From: Eutrigla gurnardus
Taxonomy: Eukaryota; Chordata; Actinopteri; Perciformes; Triglidae
Assembly: GCA_963514095.1 (NCBI GenBank)
Contig: OY741270.1
Location: forward strand, 22,164,656-22,228,655
Reading direction: 5' to 3'
Length of the DNA: 64,000 nucleotides
Positions 1 to 14,339 of the stretch are shown piece after piece (position 1 is the stretch's first letter; each line of letters opens with the position of its first letter). The notes below the pieces were generated by a model. The model searched no databases, was not told the DNA's origin, and saw only the letters and a program-made list of their open reading frames with translations. The position numbers and the translations under genes were made by a program.

Positions 1-2927
1 CGGCGAAGGAGACTCCCCTCCTCGGTCATCTGGACTCCATTTTGTTTCTTTTAGATGCTATCTCTTCCGTCACAGTGCTTTGCAATCAAACAATACGGTG
101 GCGAGATTAAGTACAAAACCCTGTTATGTTAGTGGATTAAAGCGTTTAAAACAAACAGGGCTCGTGAGATGAGAACCGCTCATTTTCTCAGCGCTACATC
201 ACCAGTTACGAGTCTTTATTTTCGTAAACAAGATTAAAGACCACTTGATGTCATCGCTGAAACGTATTTTTTTCCCATGCACCCCCAACAGGTATACAAA
301 CAGATTCATGTCCAGGAAGTGGAGAGATTATATCCCACAGAAGCAGTCAAGCAAAGTTCACACTACAGGACTTTCTGTAGTGTTATTTATTGTGTTTATT
401 AGTGCAAACATCCAACACTCTATGGTGCAACAACAACTACAAAAAAAAGGCAACACAGGTAGGCTACAGGCGAGGTGACCCCTCCCCCCAGTTTCCCTCG
501 ACCCGTGTCCTGCGCTCTCATTGGCTGCAGCTCCCCGACATTCAGATATGCATGCTCGATATCTGGAATGCACTGGCAAGCCTCTCAGCTCGCTTCTTTA
601 AACAGTTCACACCTAGCGCTCAAATACAGTTGTGCAAGCAACACGCCAAAGCAGACTTTCCTCTGATCCACTAAAATATGAGGAATCTCTTATTCACTTA
701 CCGTTTAAGCTCAATTAGTCAAAAAAGTAATTTCTAACATTTACCGTGAATGTAAATTTGAGTGATTTCAGAGGATGTTCATTTAAATTCAAGGCCATGG
801 ACGTTACTTTATTTAAAGGATAATTCTGTATTATTATAAGTCCATCCATCCATACATCCATCTATCCGGTCTGTCAAGCCCTCGCAATTTATTCCCAGAC
901 GTTCCCAAACCACATTAGATGTATAATCTCTCCGCTGTGTTGGCCTGAGGTCTCCGACCAGTTGAACAAGCCCAGAAAAGCCTCAAAAGTAGATGCTGAG
1001 GTACAAGTCAAATCGAAATTTTGTGTAGTTTTGACTAATTATGATGATGAGGATAACATTCACCTAACAGTAAGCAAGTAATTGCTGAGATTTGAGACAT
1101 GGCAGCATTGCTAAAAAGAAGTAACAGGAGCGGTCAGCCAATCAGACAGGTTGTAAACAAAGCAGTATCGTAAGTTGCAGCTCATGTCGGATCTCCGGTA
1201 AGCACAAACAATACAGTCACCACGCCGGTGAGAGACTGTTAGCATGCAAGGTAGCGAGCAAGGTGAAGCTACCAGCACCACAGCATTCCTGCAAGAGGTA
1301 CTGGGAGCATGGAGGAAGAACCCAAAAAGGCAACGTTTAACCCTAACGTTTTATCCCAACTTCACCAGGAGAGGAGGCAGATATTGGACACTACAAACAA
1401 GGACAAGTCATACTCTCCAGGAGGTGCCTCTTCCAGAGCCAGCTGAGAGCTCCTGCCTCACATATTCGCAAGGACGGCAGTCAGGAGCCAGACAACACCG
1501 CTTCACACTGGTGAACCAGTTCCATACTGTCACAGACCAGCTCTGGACAGGTGGTTAAACCAGTTGTTGGACTGGTCTTGTGAGTGAATGTGATCTCACA
1601 ACTTCTCATGGTGAATAATAATATGGCAATCCATATAACTCAATGTCAAAAGAGTTCCAACCTGCTGAGAAATACTGAATGTTGATTGTTGATGCTAGCA
1701 AAGTTAGGAGATGTTTGGCTCAGTTGCAGATTGCAATTCAATAGCATCGTTGTTTACAGAATTTTGGACATCATTTTATATTTGTTTACTTTAAAAGGGG
1801 GGAAGCGATTAGAGTTAGTGGGCTACGGTAATGTGCAGGACATGGGTTGACTGCTCCGTTTGTCCGGACAATCCGTGATGTATTACATTTCCTACGGCTG
1901 TTAAGATCTGTGTATCTCAGCGAATGGAGGAATGTTTAACAGCGGAGGGCGATTAGCTGGAATCTCACCTGTAGATTTATTTTCTGGGAGCTGAAAGCAT
2001 GGTGACAGAAAGTAACTCAATACTTTCACACAGTCTACTTATCACCTCAGCCTCAGTTAAATCACCAGTGTAATGGCTGCAGCGTTTTCCTAGCTCGCCA
2101 CCATCAGTTATCCCCCTCTCTCTCTCTCCTCCCCTGTGCATCGCCCCCTGTTTTCCCTGTGTCTCCCAGTCGTCTTTTTTCCTTTCTCCTCCTCGTTTTT
2201 TTCCTTGATTTCCTCCAATCTGCCCCACGGAGACTGAGCCAGAGCACCTGCAAGTGCTCACTTTGAAAAATGTTGCCGGCCCAAGAATGCGCGTGGTAAA
2301 CACATGAGAGCTGTATTTATAATAAATCAGCTTTATGGCCCTCTGATGGAGGTGATATCAGTGAAATTTATGCTGAGAGACCTCTCCGTCCTTAGCAAAA
2401 CAGCTGCGAGATAGGACCACCCCCCCTCTCACCCCCACCCCCACCTTCACCCCACCTCCCCGCCACCACCGCCCAGCCCCGCCCCGGCGAATAGCCTGGT
2501 CTGACTGGGGTTAGAGAGCCCAACACAGTCCTCTCTATGTGGCGGGGCCTGCGGTTCCTGGAACGGTAATGTCCAGACTGAAATAGAGTGTGGGCAGGGT
2601 GGCGGTAATGGGTAACAGCGTGTGTGTCTCTGTGGTTGTGTGTATGTGCAAGCATACGTGTATTGAATGTAGGCTGGGTTGCACAAATATAGCATGAGCC
2701 TCGTGGACGAGACCGGAAGAGAGTTTTAAGGTACATCGGCGCTCCGGCGACTCCGGACCGGCGTTACCTCGCCGTTTCTTCGGCATTCACCCAGAAACAT
2801 TTGCACACGGTCTTTTGCACAACGTTCTCCTGCGAGTGTATTAAAGGTCAAAGTGCGTCAAACAGACCGATCTTATACAAGCATTTAATGAGAATACTAA
2901 TGCTAATACACTGTCTTATATGCTACC

Positions 2928-2928
<1 letters not shown>
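1..2928. other. Intergenic, no recognised gene
   Basis: Contains a short CATC-type tract (about 843-868) and an unexplained 45-codon ORF at 1309-1446. A pyrimidine-rich stretch lies at 2105-2210 and a C-rich stretch at 2418-2485. No exon of a known protein was recognised on either strand. Confidence 0.5.

Positions 2929-2982
<54 letters not shown>
2929..2982. repeat. (AC)n microsatellite
   Basis: About 27 uninterrupted AC units. Confidence 0.97.
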
Positions 2983-2983
<1 letters not shown>

Positions 2984-3820
2984 GCTACTCCCTTGATCAT
3001 CCAGCCTTCCCCAACAGATGGTTTCTGTCACTGCGAGTGGACAGAAAACAAATGTAAAAGCAATGATGTCACAGCCAAGCCCGCGTCGTACGGTTTCACC
3101 TTACAGAACCCATTCCCATCATTCCATGATGAAAGGTGACCACCCGCCATTATTTGGTTTTCAACAGATGCAGGCAATAATAACAACGGCTGAGGCCCAC
3201 GATGGTTAGAAGTGTTCTTAAAGCCTCTGAAACGCTGTGGAGTTACACATAATCAAGCCCCGAAATAAACCACGTAAACAGTGAATTACTGTGTTTTCCT
3301 CTGATGTCATCTCCTGCTCGTCCTGCCAAGATGGGTGCAGCGGCTTCTGTAAATGTTTGTTGTCCTTTTTGTCAACAACCCCCTCTGCGGGAGCCGCCAT
3401 TCAGACATGTTTGCCAATTTGGTATCAAGACGAAATCACGCAAAAAGGTGGATGAGCAAAATCTAAGGGAGTGAGTCATATCCGTCACTTCCGATGTCAC
3501 ACTGATTACATAGATGAAGACTTACTGGGAAGAAGAAGACACATTTGTTGTTTTCCCTTCAAAAAAAGCACTGCTGAAGTGCCTTTCAGCATGGTAACTA
3601 GTAATTCAGTGGCTGGCAGTGAAAGACTGCAGTTGTATACAAATCCTCCAGGTGTGAATGCCTTTCAGCTGAGTGAGTGCGAGCAGGCGATTACAGGAAA
3701 ATGTAACACCTTTTAAATCTTGAAAATAAAAAAACATATGAGGCACCAGTGAGAAAATCAAATACGATCAGGGGCGTTAGTTGGAATCCTAAATCCGGTT
3801 GACTCAACACTCCATAGCAG

Positions 3821-3920
3821 CAGTGGTGAGAAGTAATTAACTGCATTGACTCTAGTGTCCTTGATTGGACAACTTTTTAAAATAATATTTTCAATGTGAA
3901 TACTTCATCAAAATGAATTA
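3821..3920. mobile_element. Possible relic of a dispersed teleost repeat
   Basis: CAGTGGTGAGAAGTAATTAA followed by a stretch like ATTGACTCTAGT resembles the common fish repeat that begins AGTGGTGGAAAGTAAC and continues with ACATTTACTCAAGT, as I remember it. It is short and diverged. Confidence 0.35.
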
Positions 3921-6900
3921 TTCAGTCTGAATATGGCCTTCATGTTTTGGAAAGTACAACATATGTAAAAAAGGGAGAAAAAAAGTGAGCCTCTTGTGTA
4001 TTATGTGTGATGAATAAATCACAGCCAGCTAGAAGTTATGTGATGGGAGGAGAGAACAGGGAACCATGACAACCGTGGTGTGATTTTACTCCACCAGCGC
4101 GAGGAGGGATGGAGACGTCTGAGAAGTCGTTGCCCTCTCCTCCCTCCTCCTTCCGCTCCCTCTCCGCTCGGTGTTCTCACCTCCTCTCTCTCCCGGCTCC
4201 CAGTGGGTGGAGCAAAGTGCTGGAGGGGAAACCGGCGGAGTAACGCAACAAATTTGGCAGTCACCCCAACACCAACCACGGCCGTGTTTGAGCGGTTGCC
4301 GTGGCGACGAGCAGCAGGGATCGGGGGGCCTCCCGTTTTTCGCACCTACATCTCCAGAGGAGAGGAAGCAGCTCGGGATGGAAGGTGTTTGTCTAAGGAG
4401 CAAAAGAAGGCGGAGGGAGGCTTACTCACATATGTCATTCTTCTATTATATATTTTGTTGTTGTGTTCTGCTTACGATCAAATTCAGAATACTGTTTATA
4501 CATATCCTGCTGTTGGATATCCCCACAAATATAAATAAACAAAACATTTCAAATGAGGCCTCGGATAGCATTTAAAATGTGCCAAAACCTCTGAGTGCAA
4601 CAATAACTGGAATAACTAATATCACTTAAACAGTGGTGTTTTTAATTGAACTTTTCCCCAATAAACGTTTATTTCATGAGCTTATTTGTGTTTTTGAATG
4701 CGTCAACACAGGACTGTCGTATTTGTGTTTCCTGCATGATAACGGGATATTAATGTGCATATAAACAGCCAGTCATAATAAATGTGATTTTCCAATGGGT
4801 TGAAGGGCTTGAGTGGCTTTTTTTTTTACCTTGAGACATTGGAAAAGAAAATGAAAACGCTTCCTGTTAGCAGTATCATCTGGTGCTCTAACACAACGGG
4901 CCCCTGGAGGGCCTGGCTCCATCTTCGAACTCTGTGTGCGTGATCTCCAGCTGCAGCCCTCAAGTATGCTCTTGCAGTAAAAAAAAAAAAAAAGCACAAC
5001 CACTGTTAATTCTCCTGACTCATTTTGGAATCACCAACCCTTTGTGTATTTATTTATTTTATTGTCAGCGGAAAATTTGTGTCATGTCAATGGGCCCTGG
5101 GGAGCAGTGGTGGAGCGCATAGAGGAGAAAAATGTGGCTTCAGTTAGCATGGATCCATTACCGTGTCTCTGAAACTACAGCGGATTAATCCGACTACTTT
5201 CTCCGCCCCCTCTTTAGCTTTATTTTTGTCTGAACTGTGTTTGTTTTTAGAGATTGTAATATCTTTTTATTTAAATTTGTACGACACAACCATACCAACT
5301 CAATTGCTCCGGTGTTACACATTCTCTTCTCTGAAGCAGACTTTTAACAGTAAGCTTGATTTGACGTGGAATTACAAGTAATATGACTAAGCATGCTTTT
5401 AAGAGCATCCCAGCAGTAAACAACTCCAGTTACTGGCCTCGTAACTATCTGATTTAGGATCTGCACTAGCCCACCAGAGGTGCAGCCCATAACTTTAACG
5501 AGAGAGGAAAAAATGAGCTTGCAGATTAATTCTATTCTATTCTAATTATGTATACTTTATTTATTCTTAATGCCAACAAAAATGAAGATGAGTGGACATT
5601 GAGCCATAGACCGCCACTTTTGTCCAAAAAGGACGTCAAGAAGCCACATCGTTGTTGGGTGACGTGTTACTTAAGTGCTATGAACATGGGCACTGTAGTT
5701 TTGAGTCAGTCCCACGTAAACCGTCCTTCTGCTGTTAAGACTTAGTCACGAAACAAATCCGCAGCTGGAAATAGGTCCCACAAAATGTAATATTTACTAC
5801 TTTTTGAGTTTGTTAATGTTAATGTTTGCTAAAACTCACAGTGCCCAGCTGTTTTAGGGAAGTATTTAGTCTTTTTTTTTATGAAGTTGGGCTTGTAAAG
5901 ATTTGTTTCACAATCAGGCAATTGACAGTGAGGAAAATACAGAATAAAAACCAGCGCGCGTACACCATACAGTATGTTGTGTTAGCGTGCCTGCATGAGT
6001 GTATGTGGGGTAAACTGTATCCCACCCCTGAGCTCCAGCTCTCAAATCAAGGCCCTGAAAGTAAACAGTGCACTGCCAGAGGACCTTGTTTATCAAATCT
6101 GCAATTGCACTCATAGAGCAAAATGACCTACAATTACAAGCCCAGCTAGAAATTAAGTTTTCAGTCAGCCATCCAGAAAAAGATCATAGGATATCCTGCA
6201 AAAGGGAATTCTTCAGTAGTCCTCCCCTTCTCCTTGTGCCTTCTTTTTTGTTTTTTTCCCCCCTAAAATGCCATTCTGTCATGGCTGTTGAAGTGACTTT
6301 CTTCTCAAATATGATCTTCAGTTATTGTGAAATGGTTGATGCAGTTACCATGCACACCGACGCACGGCGGTTGGAGAGTGTATATGTCACATCATGGTCA
6401 TATTTGTAGAACTTCCTCCCAAAGCGACCACAACAGGCTCATTCTTCCAAGCACGAGAGCTTTTTGTTGCTACCGGCATCGCCAAGATATTCCGACCACT
6501 CCTAAAACGTCAACCGTTCCAGCAGAAGCAATTACATGCCGCTACCCTGAAAGCAAAGTGGAGAGGTTCTCTCTTTAAAGTGTGTAAAATTCCCTCCTAG
6601 TTTAATTATGTGGTGCTGGGTGGAACCTGGAGGCTACTCTCTCCTCTCCTGCTCCTACATAAGTGCATTTTCCACGGCACAAGCATGCACCATATCGGTT
6701 CCCACAGAGAGATCGGAAGCAAAAAAAAAAACCTGGGTTACAGCATTCCTGGATCTCGGAGCAGTGTGGTGACCTAATCGCCTGACCACCTACCGCTCGG
6801 TGCCAAATCCCAAGCAGCAGGCCAGACACCCCTGAGAGTAACATCCGACTGCACCATGAAATATTACGTCAGGAGTGAGTCATTGGATACGGAGCCTCGG

Positions 6901-7329
6901 TTAGAACAGCTTTACATACTCACAAACACAGGAGCTTTACTCAGACTGGATTAAACCGGCAAATAAACCGTATCGCTGAAAGGAAACTTGGCATTTCTGG
7001 CAGCCATATTGTTAATTTTACAGTGTTGAACTATATTTAAATGGACACTGTTGAAGACTGAAAAGTGGACTTGAAGATTTTTTTCTCACATGAGGAAAAA
7101 AAAAAGTCTGGCACACATGTATGTTTATGGTTATGTAATATATATGATATAGCTTCAACAGTGCCATGACTTTGCATCACACTGAGTCAAAGTCCTAAAA
7201 TCTGTTTTAAAAATGTTCATACGGACACCTTCGAGTCATTCGCAAGTATTTCTTCGACAAGCTGCACGGCGACAAAATTCCCCCCTCTGTTCCGCATCCA
7301 GCTGTTGTGCAGTGTTGACATTACAAACA

Positions 7330-7560
7330 AATTCACTTTGACAAATATCCAAGCCGGAGACCCCACATTTGATAAACAAATCGGCCTCTCCTAATAAATC
7401 AATTCATATTGCTTTTATTAGTGTTTTGACGTAACAGTCAAGCACATAATCAGTCAGCATGTGCAGATTGCTCACAGAGCAGGCAAGGCCTCGGCTATTG
7501 AACCAGTAGTGCCGGCTGCTAAATATATGTATAAAATATGTCATCAGAATCTCTTTACTA
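7330..7560. promoter_or_regulatory. Candidate conserved noncoding element
   Basis: Low-repeat, AT-rich sequence with several homeodomain-type ATTA/TAAT cores about 7 kb upstream of exon 1. Conservation cannot be tested here, so this is only a candidate bmp4 enhancer. Confidence 0.2.
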
Positions 7561-10500
7561 GTGTTTCGGTTCATTGAGAAACATGTAAGCATTCCAATAC
7601 AAGGCACAGATCACACTCATTCTGATTAGTCTTTTAGTCAGCTTGCTTATCAGTTGTAAATACACCTTCCAAGCATTTCCCCCAAATATGGGACAAACCA
7701 AAAATGAGCATCGCACCTTACTTTTGTTGAATTGCACTTTTTTATTTTAGTGGCAGAGTCCAATTTTTTGTTGTTATTTCCACATATCACAAATGACATT
7801 TTCGTTAAACTCCTTCCCTGAACAACAATCGTCCAATCATAGCTTAGCAACTGTATCTAAGCATGGCAGGTCTGTCATGAGCAGTTTGAATGAGTCTAGT
7901 CTACATTTTGGAGGGTGGACTCTTACCCAAAACCTAGTTTAACCAAGTAAAAGTGCTGCTTTAACGTAAGTCTATATAGTTAGCATGTTTGGCTAAAGCT
8001 ACTACAGTATAGATTAGTATAACGTTAGCAGCTCCGTCCTGCTCTTTATTGTATTTGGAGAAGTTTGCACAGTGTTACATCAGATAAACATAAGTTCATC
8101 TCCATTTTAAAGCCTTTTCAGATTTTTTTTCTTTTTTTTTAATAATGGGGCTATCAGGTACACTGCAATACAAAAACGCTGCTATTTCCATGTCTTCAAA
8201 ATGGATTATCATCTGGTCAAGATGCAAACTTTTAGCATGGGGCTTTAACCTTTAGCCTCATTCTTTTAGCACAACATGCATGTATGTAGCCATAGAGTGC
8301 ATGTTAGAACTCCCTTTGGTTCTTGTTTTAAAAAAAGATCAGTTGTCAACTCTGATTCAGCATTGAGCTCGCGTTCACTTCACATAGCTAGCCGATAAAA
8401 TCTGCACGCCTGTTTTTCTCTTGTCTTTGTCTGAAATTGAAGACCCATGTTTTGCATAAGTTGCAAAGAATTTCAGGTGTCAAATCTACCGTCATTATCA
8501 CTGTAAACTATGATGTTCCCTGTGAGAGCAGAAGGTCTGACAGTCGTATCAACGGGTCGAGTCATGGTCAAAGTAACAGTACAACAGAAATAAATGACAT
8601 CTTGTGTTGAGCATTTTGTTTCTGTTTATTCGTACGTGTGTTAAGCATTTTGTCTTATTTCTGTTTCAACACTCTCCTCGGCCTCTCCTGCTGCCCATGG
8701 TTCGCCCACACAGGGATGTTAGCATATTCCAACTGCTTGGAATTCCTTCCTGCCGTCTTGGAAGCACACTCTGTGTTTTAAAACTTGTTGGGCCCTTTCA
8801 AGTTTTATTTGAAAGTATGTAATTACATTCTTGAAGGAATAACGGGTCGCTGGAGTGATTTACACGCTGTATTAAATGTCATGGTTTCGAAAAAGACGCT
8901 GTTGACACTCGCCCGACTGAGAGCTTCTTGATAACCTTGAACGAAGAGACGGCTTCGGACAATGTGGATGCAGTGGAAATAGAAATACAGAGGTGATGTA
9001 GGTGTGGTAAAGTCTTGTTGGGATGTCAGTATCTGGCCTCTGGTCCATTTATGATTCATGAGGTTAAAGTTAAGGAGGTGCATGACTTTCTGAAAATGTG
9101 ATTAGCTGAATAGCAATATCATATTACAATGTTGTACATGATTACAATTATATAACATACTTTCATTGGCACACAAAGAATCCCAGCTCCGGTCTCAGGA
9201 CACCGTATCAAAGTCTACCGCATCAATTTCCATCAAGTCTAATCTGTTTTTCTCGAAACACCAGCACACAACACTTGTGAGTCACAAAGAAAGGGCTACC
9301 GCCAGAGAATTTACTTGGCCGCCTCTTAGCTCAGGCCTCTCTAGGGACGGCGGTGTGGGCAAAGTCAATTCCCCCTCTCAGATTAAAGGAGTATCTTCAA
9401 GTGCCAATCCAAATGGTGATAAAAAAGCTTTTTAATCCATTGAGAAGGTTTACCGGCGTAACCCCCCTAGAGTCCCAGCGGCAGGCGTTGCCCCACTCAG
9501 GCGGCGTCTGGACAGTGTTGAGGGCCGAGTGTGTCTCCTTGCACCCCTGACAGAGGGAGGGAAAGGGCCTAAAAAAAGCCCCCCCTCCACCACTCACTTG
9601 ACCAGCCCCCCACCTTTGATAACATCTGGCAGGGGGGGCAGGTTTGCACCCGTGACAGCAGGAGATGGAGGGACATTAAAGTCCCGTCACTCACTTGGCA
9701 GGACTCGGCAGACTGGAACCTCAATCGCTTACGTCGGAGTGTCACTGATGATCTCTCTTACTAATGGGCCTGATGATATTCCCCAACAAGAGTGTTATAT
9801 GAGATGATGGCCCGGCACAGCCGCTTATTTTATTCTGAACTCAAATCCCTTTATCTTATCATTAAAACAACTTGAACTGCTTAGTTATTGAGGCCTAACG
9901 TCTCCGTGCAAATGTCTTTTCGACCACGGAACAAGAACGAAAACCGCCGCGACTTGAAACCTAAACATTCTTTATAGAAGGAAACTTATAGTGTTTATCT
10001 AAACAGTCTGTTGAAGGAGATGGGCCGGAAAAGACTTCAACCTATCTCTGTTCTGGGTGAAGGAAGGGGGGCGAGCAGTTTAGAGGGGGCTAAATGTGAG
10101 TTTCAACACAGCTTCCCCGGAAAGGCTCAGACTGATTCAACATCCGTCCCTCTCCGTTTTCGTTCTGTTTACTTCTTGGTTCATGAGTTTACATGCCAAT
10201 TCCATTACAGGGATTAAAATAGTTTGTCCAATCCATCCTCAAACTCCGCTCCCCTTGTCCCTCTCCCTTCCTTAACCCCTCACACCACTTACAGGCTTTC
10301 AGGTCCCAGGGCCGCGTCAGGGGATTACAGGACAAGCACCGAGCACCCGGAGAAACACAAGGCGGGCCCGCGGTCCAAGAATGTTCCAATGAGATGTCCG
10401 AGCATTAGCGCAAGCTGAGGTTTGATCAATGGCCGTGGCGCGTGTCTGCACTAGTGAACACTTGACGGAGCGTCTGAAAGAGAAGAAAGGGAAAATGAAG

Positions 10501-12899
10501 GTGTGTTATGACATGGGGGCTCAGGGTCTAGGCGGCTGGGTCACCTTTGAGCCGCTGCTGATTAAGGGCTGGTGTTCACAGGTGAGCGGCTCCGAGCAGG
10601 ATTTAGTGACAGAGGTGAAATCACCCTCCTCTCCCAAGTGAACGTCAAAGCAGCAAAGCACCGCTGACCCCCCCCCCGAATGGCCAAAGGCAAACGTCAA
10701 AAGATAAGTGAGCTCTGTGACTGTGCTCAGTTCACGCAAATAAAAGTAATGGAGGGTGAACTTTTAACATTTTTTAAGAGAAAAGTCATTTTTCAAATAA
10801 ATTATGTACGAAAAAAGACAAGGTATAGACGAGGTGTGACACACTCTTTTTAGTCCCAGACTTTGGGATCAGAGGATTCATATTGTAAGTACTAAAATAA
10901 GTCAATAGTCAGTCACTGCCTTTGGCTCTAAATGCCACCCGCAGTTAATCTTCGTCGGAACTGGAGGGGCTCAAAGGGGCTAAGCCTGGTCAACACCTAG
11001 GAAGGGACATCCACTGCATATCTCCAAGTGCTCCCAGCTGCCTGGTTGGGAAAGGCCGAGGCTTCATGATGTGTGGAAGAAACCATTCCAGGTCACTCTG
11101 CTGCCCAACAAGGGACTGCAATAGTGACTTTATAATGACATAGAACAATATAACAGAGCCTAACCTAATGAGGACATGTCAGTGTCCAGCCAATCTCTTC
11201 AATACTAAAACAGTGAAAGGAGGCCAGCGTTTCTTTATAAAATAATACATATTCACATTAAGCATTCCGCTACTACAATGATATACTACAAATATACTGA
11301 TGCAATATTGATCATTTTTTCCCCTGTCAAATAATGATACACACACTGCTGAATAGATTGAGAGATTTTCAGATTGATCAAACAATCATCATAAAACAGT
11401 AAAATGAATAGAGAAATAAGAGTAATTTCTCAGTTTAAATGTAAAACCTGAAAGTATGCTGCTGCCATCACACAAAGAAATTATGACATGGCATTTTTTT
11501 AATGTACCATCACTGGTATATGTACAGTACACGTTGATCTTCGTGTAATCTGTCCATCTCAATCTCTTTTTTTTCTTTTGACTTGACTATTTGTGAGGCT
11601 TATCTGCAGTTTGCATCTTGTGGTCTAAGCTAATGCTGGTGTCGTCCTGTTTACTTCTCTTTGACACAACTACAGATAACAGGACATGCATTATGCTGAC
11701 GTAAAATTGCAATATCTCATACATCTCTATGATGCACACAGCCGTCCTGTGTTAAAACATGATCTAATTCGGTCATTGTCAGTTCACCATTGTCAGTACA
11801 TTCCAACATCTCAGTGATATGTCATATTAACAACGGCAGAGATGATTACACACAAGCTTGAAAACAGTTCCAACATTACTGTGATAATATTGTTAAATAA
11901 TGCACAGACATCATATATTATCTAGTTTTATGGGATCAAGTTCTGGTGTTGTTGTTTCAAATTCAGCTTGTTCAAATATTTATAAGAAATCGTGGCTCCA
12001 ATAATGCAGCGATATCCAACTACGTGGCTGACAAACAGGAACGTTTTGATCCATTTGGAATACATCAGGACATCAGCGTGATCAGACCCAGTCGTTAACT
12101 TGAAAGTGACAACATGAAATATGGGATGCGAGTTTGACTACAAATAAGCTGTGCATGACAAGGGCCCTCATCAAAGAGACAAATTGTTTTTAGTCATAGT
12201 GTTGAAATGAGACATTCACAGATGGAGATCCAGCATCAGGAGTCATGCAGAAGGTATGAGTTAGCCTACAAGGTGATGAATATTTAGTGGACTGAGTCAC
12301 AAAGAACATCCCACATGCTACACACACACATATGGATGCACACACACACGCAACGTGACAACACAGCTTTTTTGCATAACTTTTTGCACTGGAATTTATC
12401 CTCAAAGCGGCAGTCAAGAGCTGAAGGAAGAAGTCTGAGGAGATCAATGATGATTAACAACAACCAATGTCAGATTATTTGCATCCCAGATCTCTAAAGA
12501 TGGCTGATATTCTATTGGCAACCCTCGTTTGTCAGAGGAGATCGTTTACTTTCTTGTTGCTCTCTCATTGGACATCAAATCAGTGAAAATGTTTCGACCA
12601 AATGTAATCATTACCTGAGGTTAAATTCTCAGGCTGACACTTATGAGATATGCAGCTTATCAGTTAATCCACTTCAGCACCATTGGTCATTGGTCATGAG
12701 TATACGGAAATTCCCAAGAACCTGGAGGTTTGACGAAGTTTGCCCCACATTGAACCGAAAGACAATAAAAAGCTTCTCACATCAAACAATAGCGGACCCT
12801 AAAAACGTCTACGTGGTTACATTGAAGATAATCATTTCATTTTTGAAAGTCGATATATATATTATTTAAATATATATTACTGTATCACAGCTGAATGAA

Positions 12900-13110
12900 T
12901 CTCTGCTGTGCTGTCTTTAGACTTTAGTGCAGCTTTTGATCACAGGATTCCATGGAATCGTTCCACTATAATGAGATCAATTACAGCCTCTTCAATTACA
13001 GTGTGGTGTGCCACAGGTCAGCTCCCTGGGACTCCTGTGTTTTCCCAAAGATTCAAAAAATATATATAAATATATCCTGCTTTAGTTAAATGTCAGACAA
13101 TATTGTTATT
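12900..13110 (+). mobile_element. Decayed LINE (non-LTR retrotransposon) reverse-transcriptase fragment
   Basis: Starting at about 12910, one frame reads LSLDFSAAFDH, matching the reverse-transcriptase motif around the first catalytic aspartate. About 60 bases later another frame reads CGVPQVSSLGLLCF, matching the GVPQGSVLGPLLF motif. The two motifs are in different frames and too close together, so the fragment carries a frameshift and an internal deletion. The style fits L2/Rex-like elements of fish. It is a dead fragment. Confidence 0.65.
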
Positions 13111-14339
13111 TTGAGTATTAAGCAGGATTTCTATCTCCCCAAAGACGATACATATTTCTTATTGAGTGGCGGATCTCTGGCGAGGTACAACAAGGGGAGA
13201 CACCACTGCAAACATCGCAAAACAGAGCTGCAATTGTTATTTAGAAATAGTTAAATGCGGTAATGCTTTTGGCTGTTGGATGGTCAGACATAAATAGGAG
13301 CAGAAAGTAATGGTTCCGTTTCTCAGACATCTTAAGGGAAAACAGATTTCTTTCTCTCTTCCAGCTAAACAATATTTGGATCAAACATGCAATTGTCTGA
13401 GAAATGCTTTTGGAAAGTATAAAGAATATAACAAATGGAATTAATTGATCGTAATTAGTGTGCCTTTATTGGTAATTATCATATTTATTATTATTTATAT
13501 TCTGTCAAGTGCTTATGAAAGAGTAGCACATTGTGGATTCTGATAAAAAACAACAACAGTGGTTTACTGCTCCGTGTGTACAATGGGAGTCGATCCAGAG
13601 ACATCCAAGCACACTGGTTTCCCTAGTTGAACTTATATCACTTATACAACCCTGATGAGCATGAGATCATTCATAAGACTTTATCAAAGGTTCACATACA
13701 CAGTATTAATTTGATCTTTGAATGTGCACATTTGGTTCAGGATCACCTGAAAATTAACACTATATGTATTTTTGTTCATAGTATTGTTATTATTATATAT
13801 TATATATTCATATAATATCAATAGTATTATTATTATTATTTTAATTCATAGTTGGCCCCAAAATTGAATAATGGACTTTGGCTTAATTTTGGGGTTAATG
13901 TGGAGCAGAGACTGAAATGACTTTTCAGGTGGATGTGATACATTAGCAGCAGGTCAACAGCAATTTAAAGTAGCTGTGCTGGGAACAGTTTATAAAAAAT
14001 ATGTCCAGTGTTAGTTTAATTTCAAATATAAAAAAAATATTTGTTTTTAAATGAGGCTGATTTGCCTGTTAACTCTTCTGAATCTTAACGTCAGCCTCAT
14101 TGCTGAGTCTGAAGTGGACAATAAATGGCAGTCAGATTGTCTCCAGACGTAGTACTGAAATCTCCAGGTAGCCTATATGGGTGTGTTTTTTATTTAGTAC
14201 CACGACGTCAACTTGCAGCGTACAGTTTACTGTCTGGATCCCAGCATTTGAATGCAGATTGAACATTTTGGCCCCATCGTCTGTTATTCACAGTCAAATT
14301 ACAATGTTTCACATAATGAAAAAGGGAAAATAGTGCGCG
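13111..14339. other. Intergenic, AT-rich, next to bmp4 promoter
   Basis: AT-rich sequence with short TA and ATT runs at 13780-13840. No gene was recognised. The last few hundred bases may hold proximal bmp4 control sites. Confidence 0.45.

Larger units (their letters stand above)
2983..12899. other. Upstream intergenic region
   Basis: Ordinary complex sequence with many short ORFs that show no domain. A relic of a dispersed fish repeat may lie at 3821-3920, and a possible regulatory block at about 7330-7560. GC-rich patches lie at 4085-4390 and 9540-9660. I recognise no exon. Confidence 0.5.

Noticed and set aside
4080..4575. GC-rich block with ORFs on both strands as an alternative bmp4 first exon
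   Set aside because: It is ten kilobases upstream of exon 1, without a clear donor linked to the leader exons.
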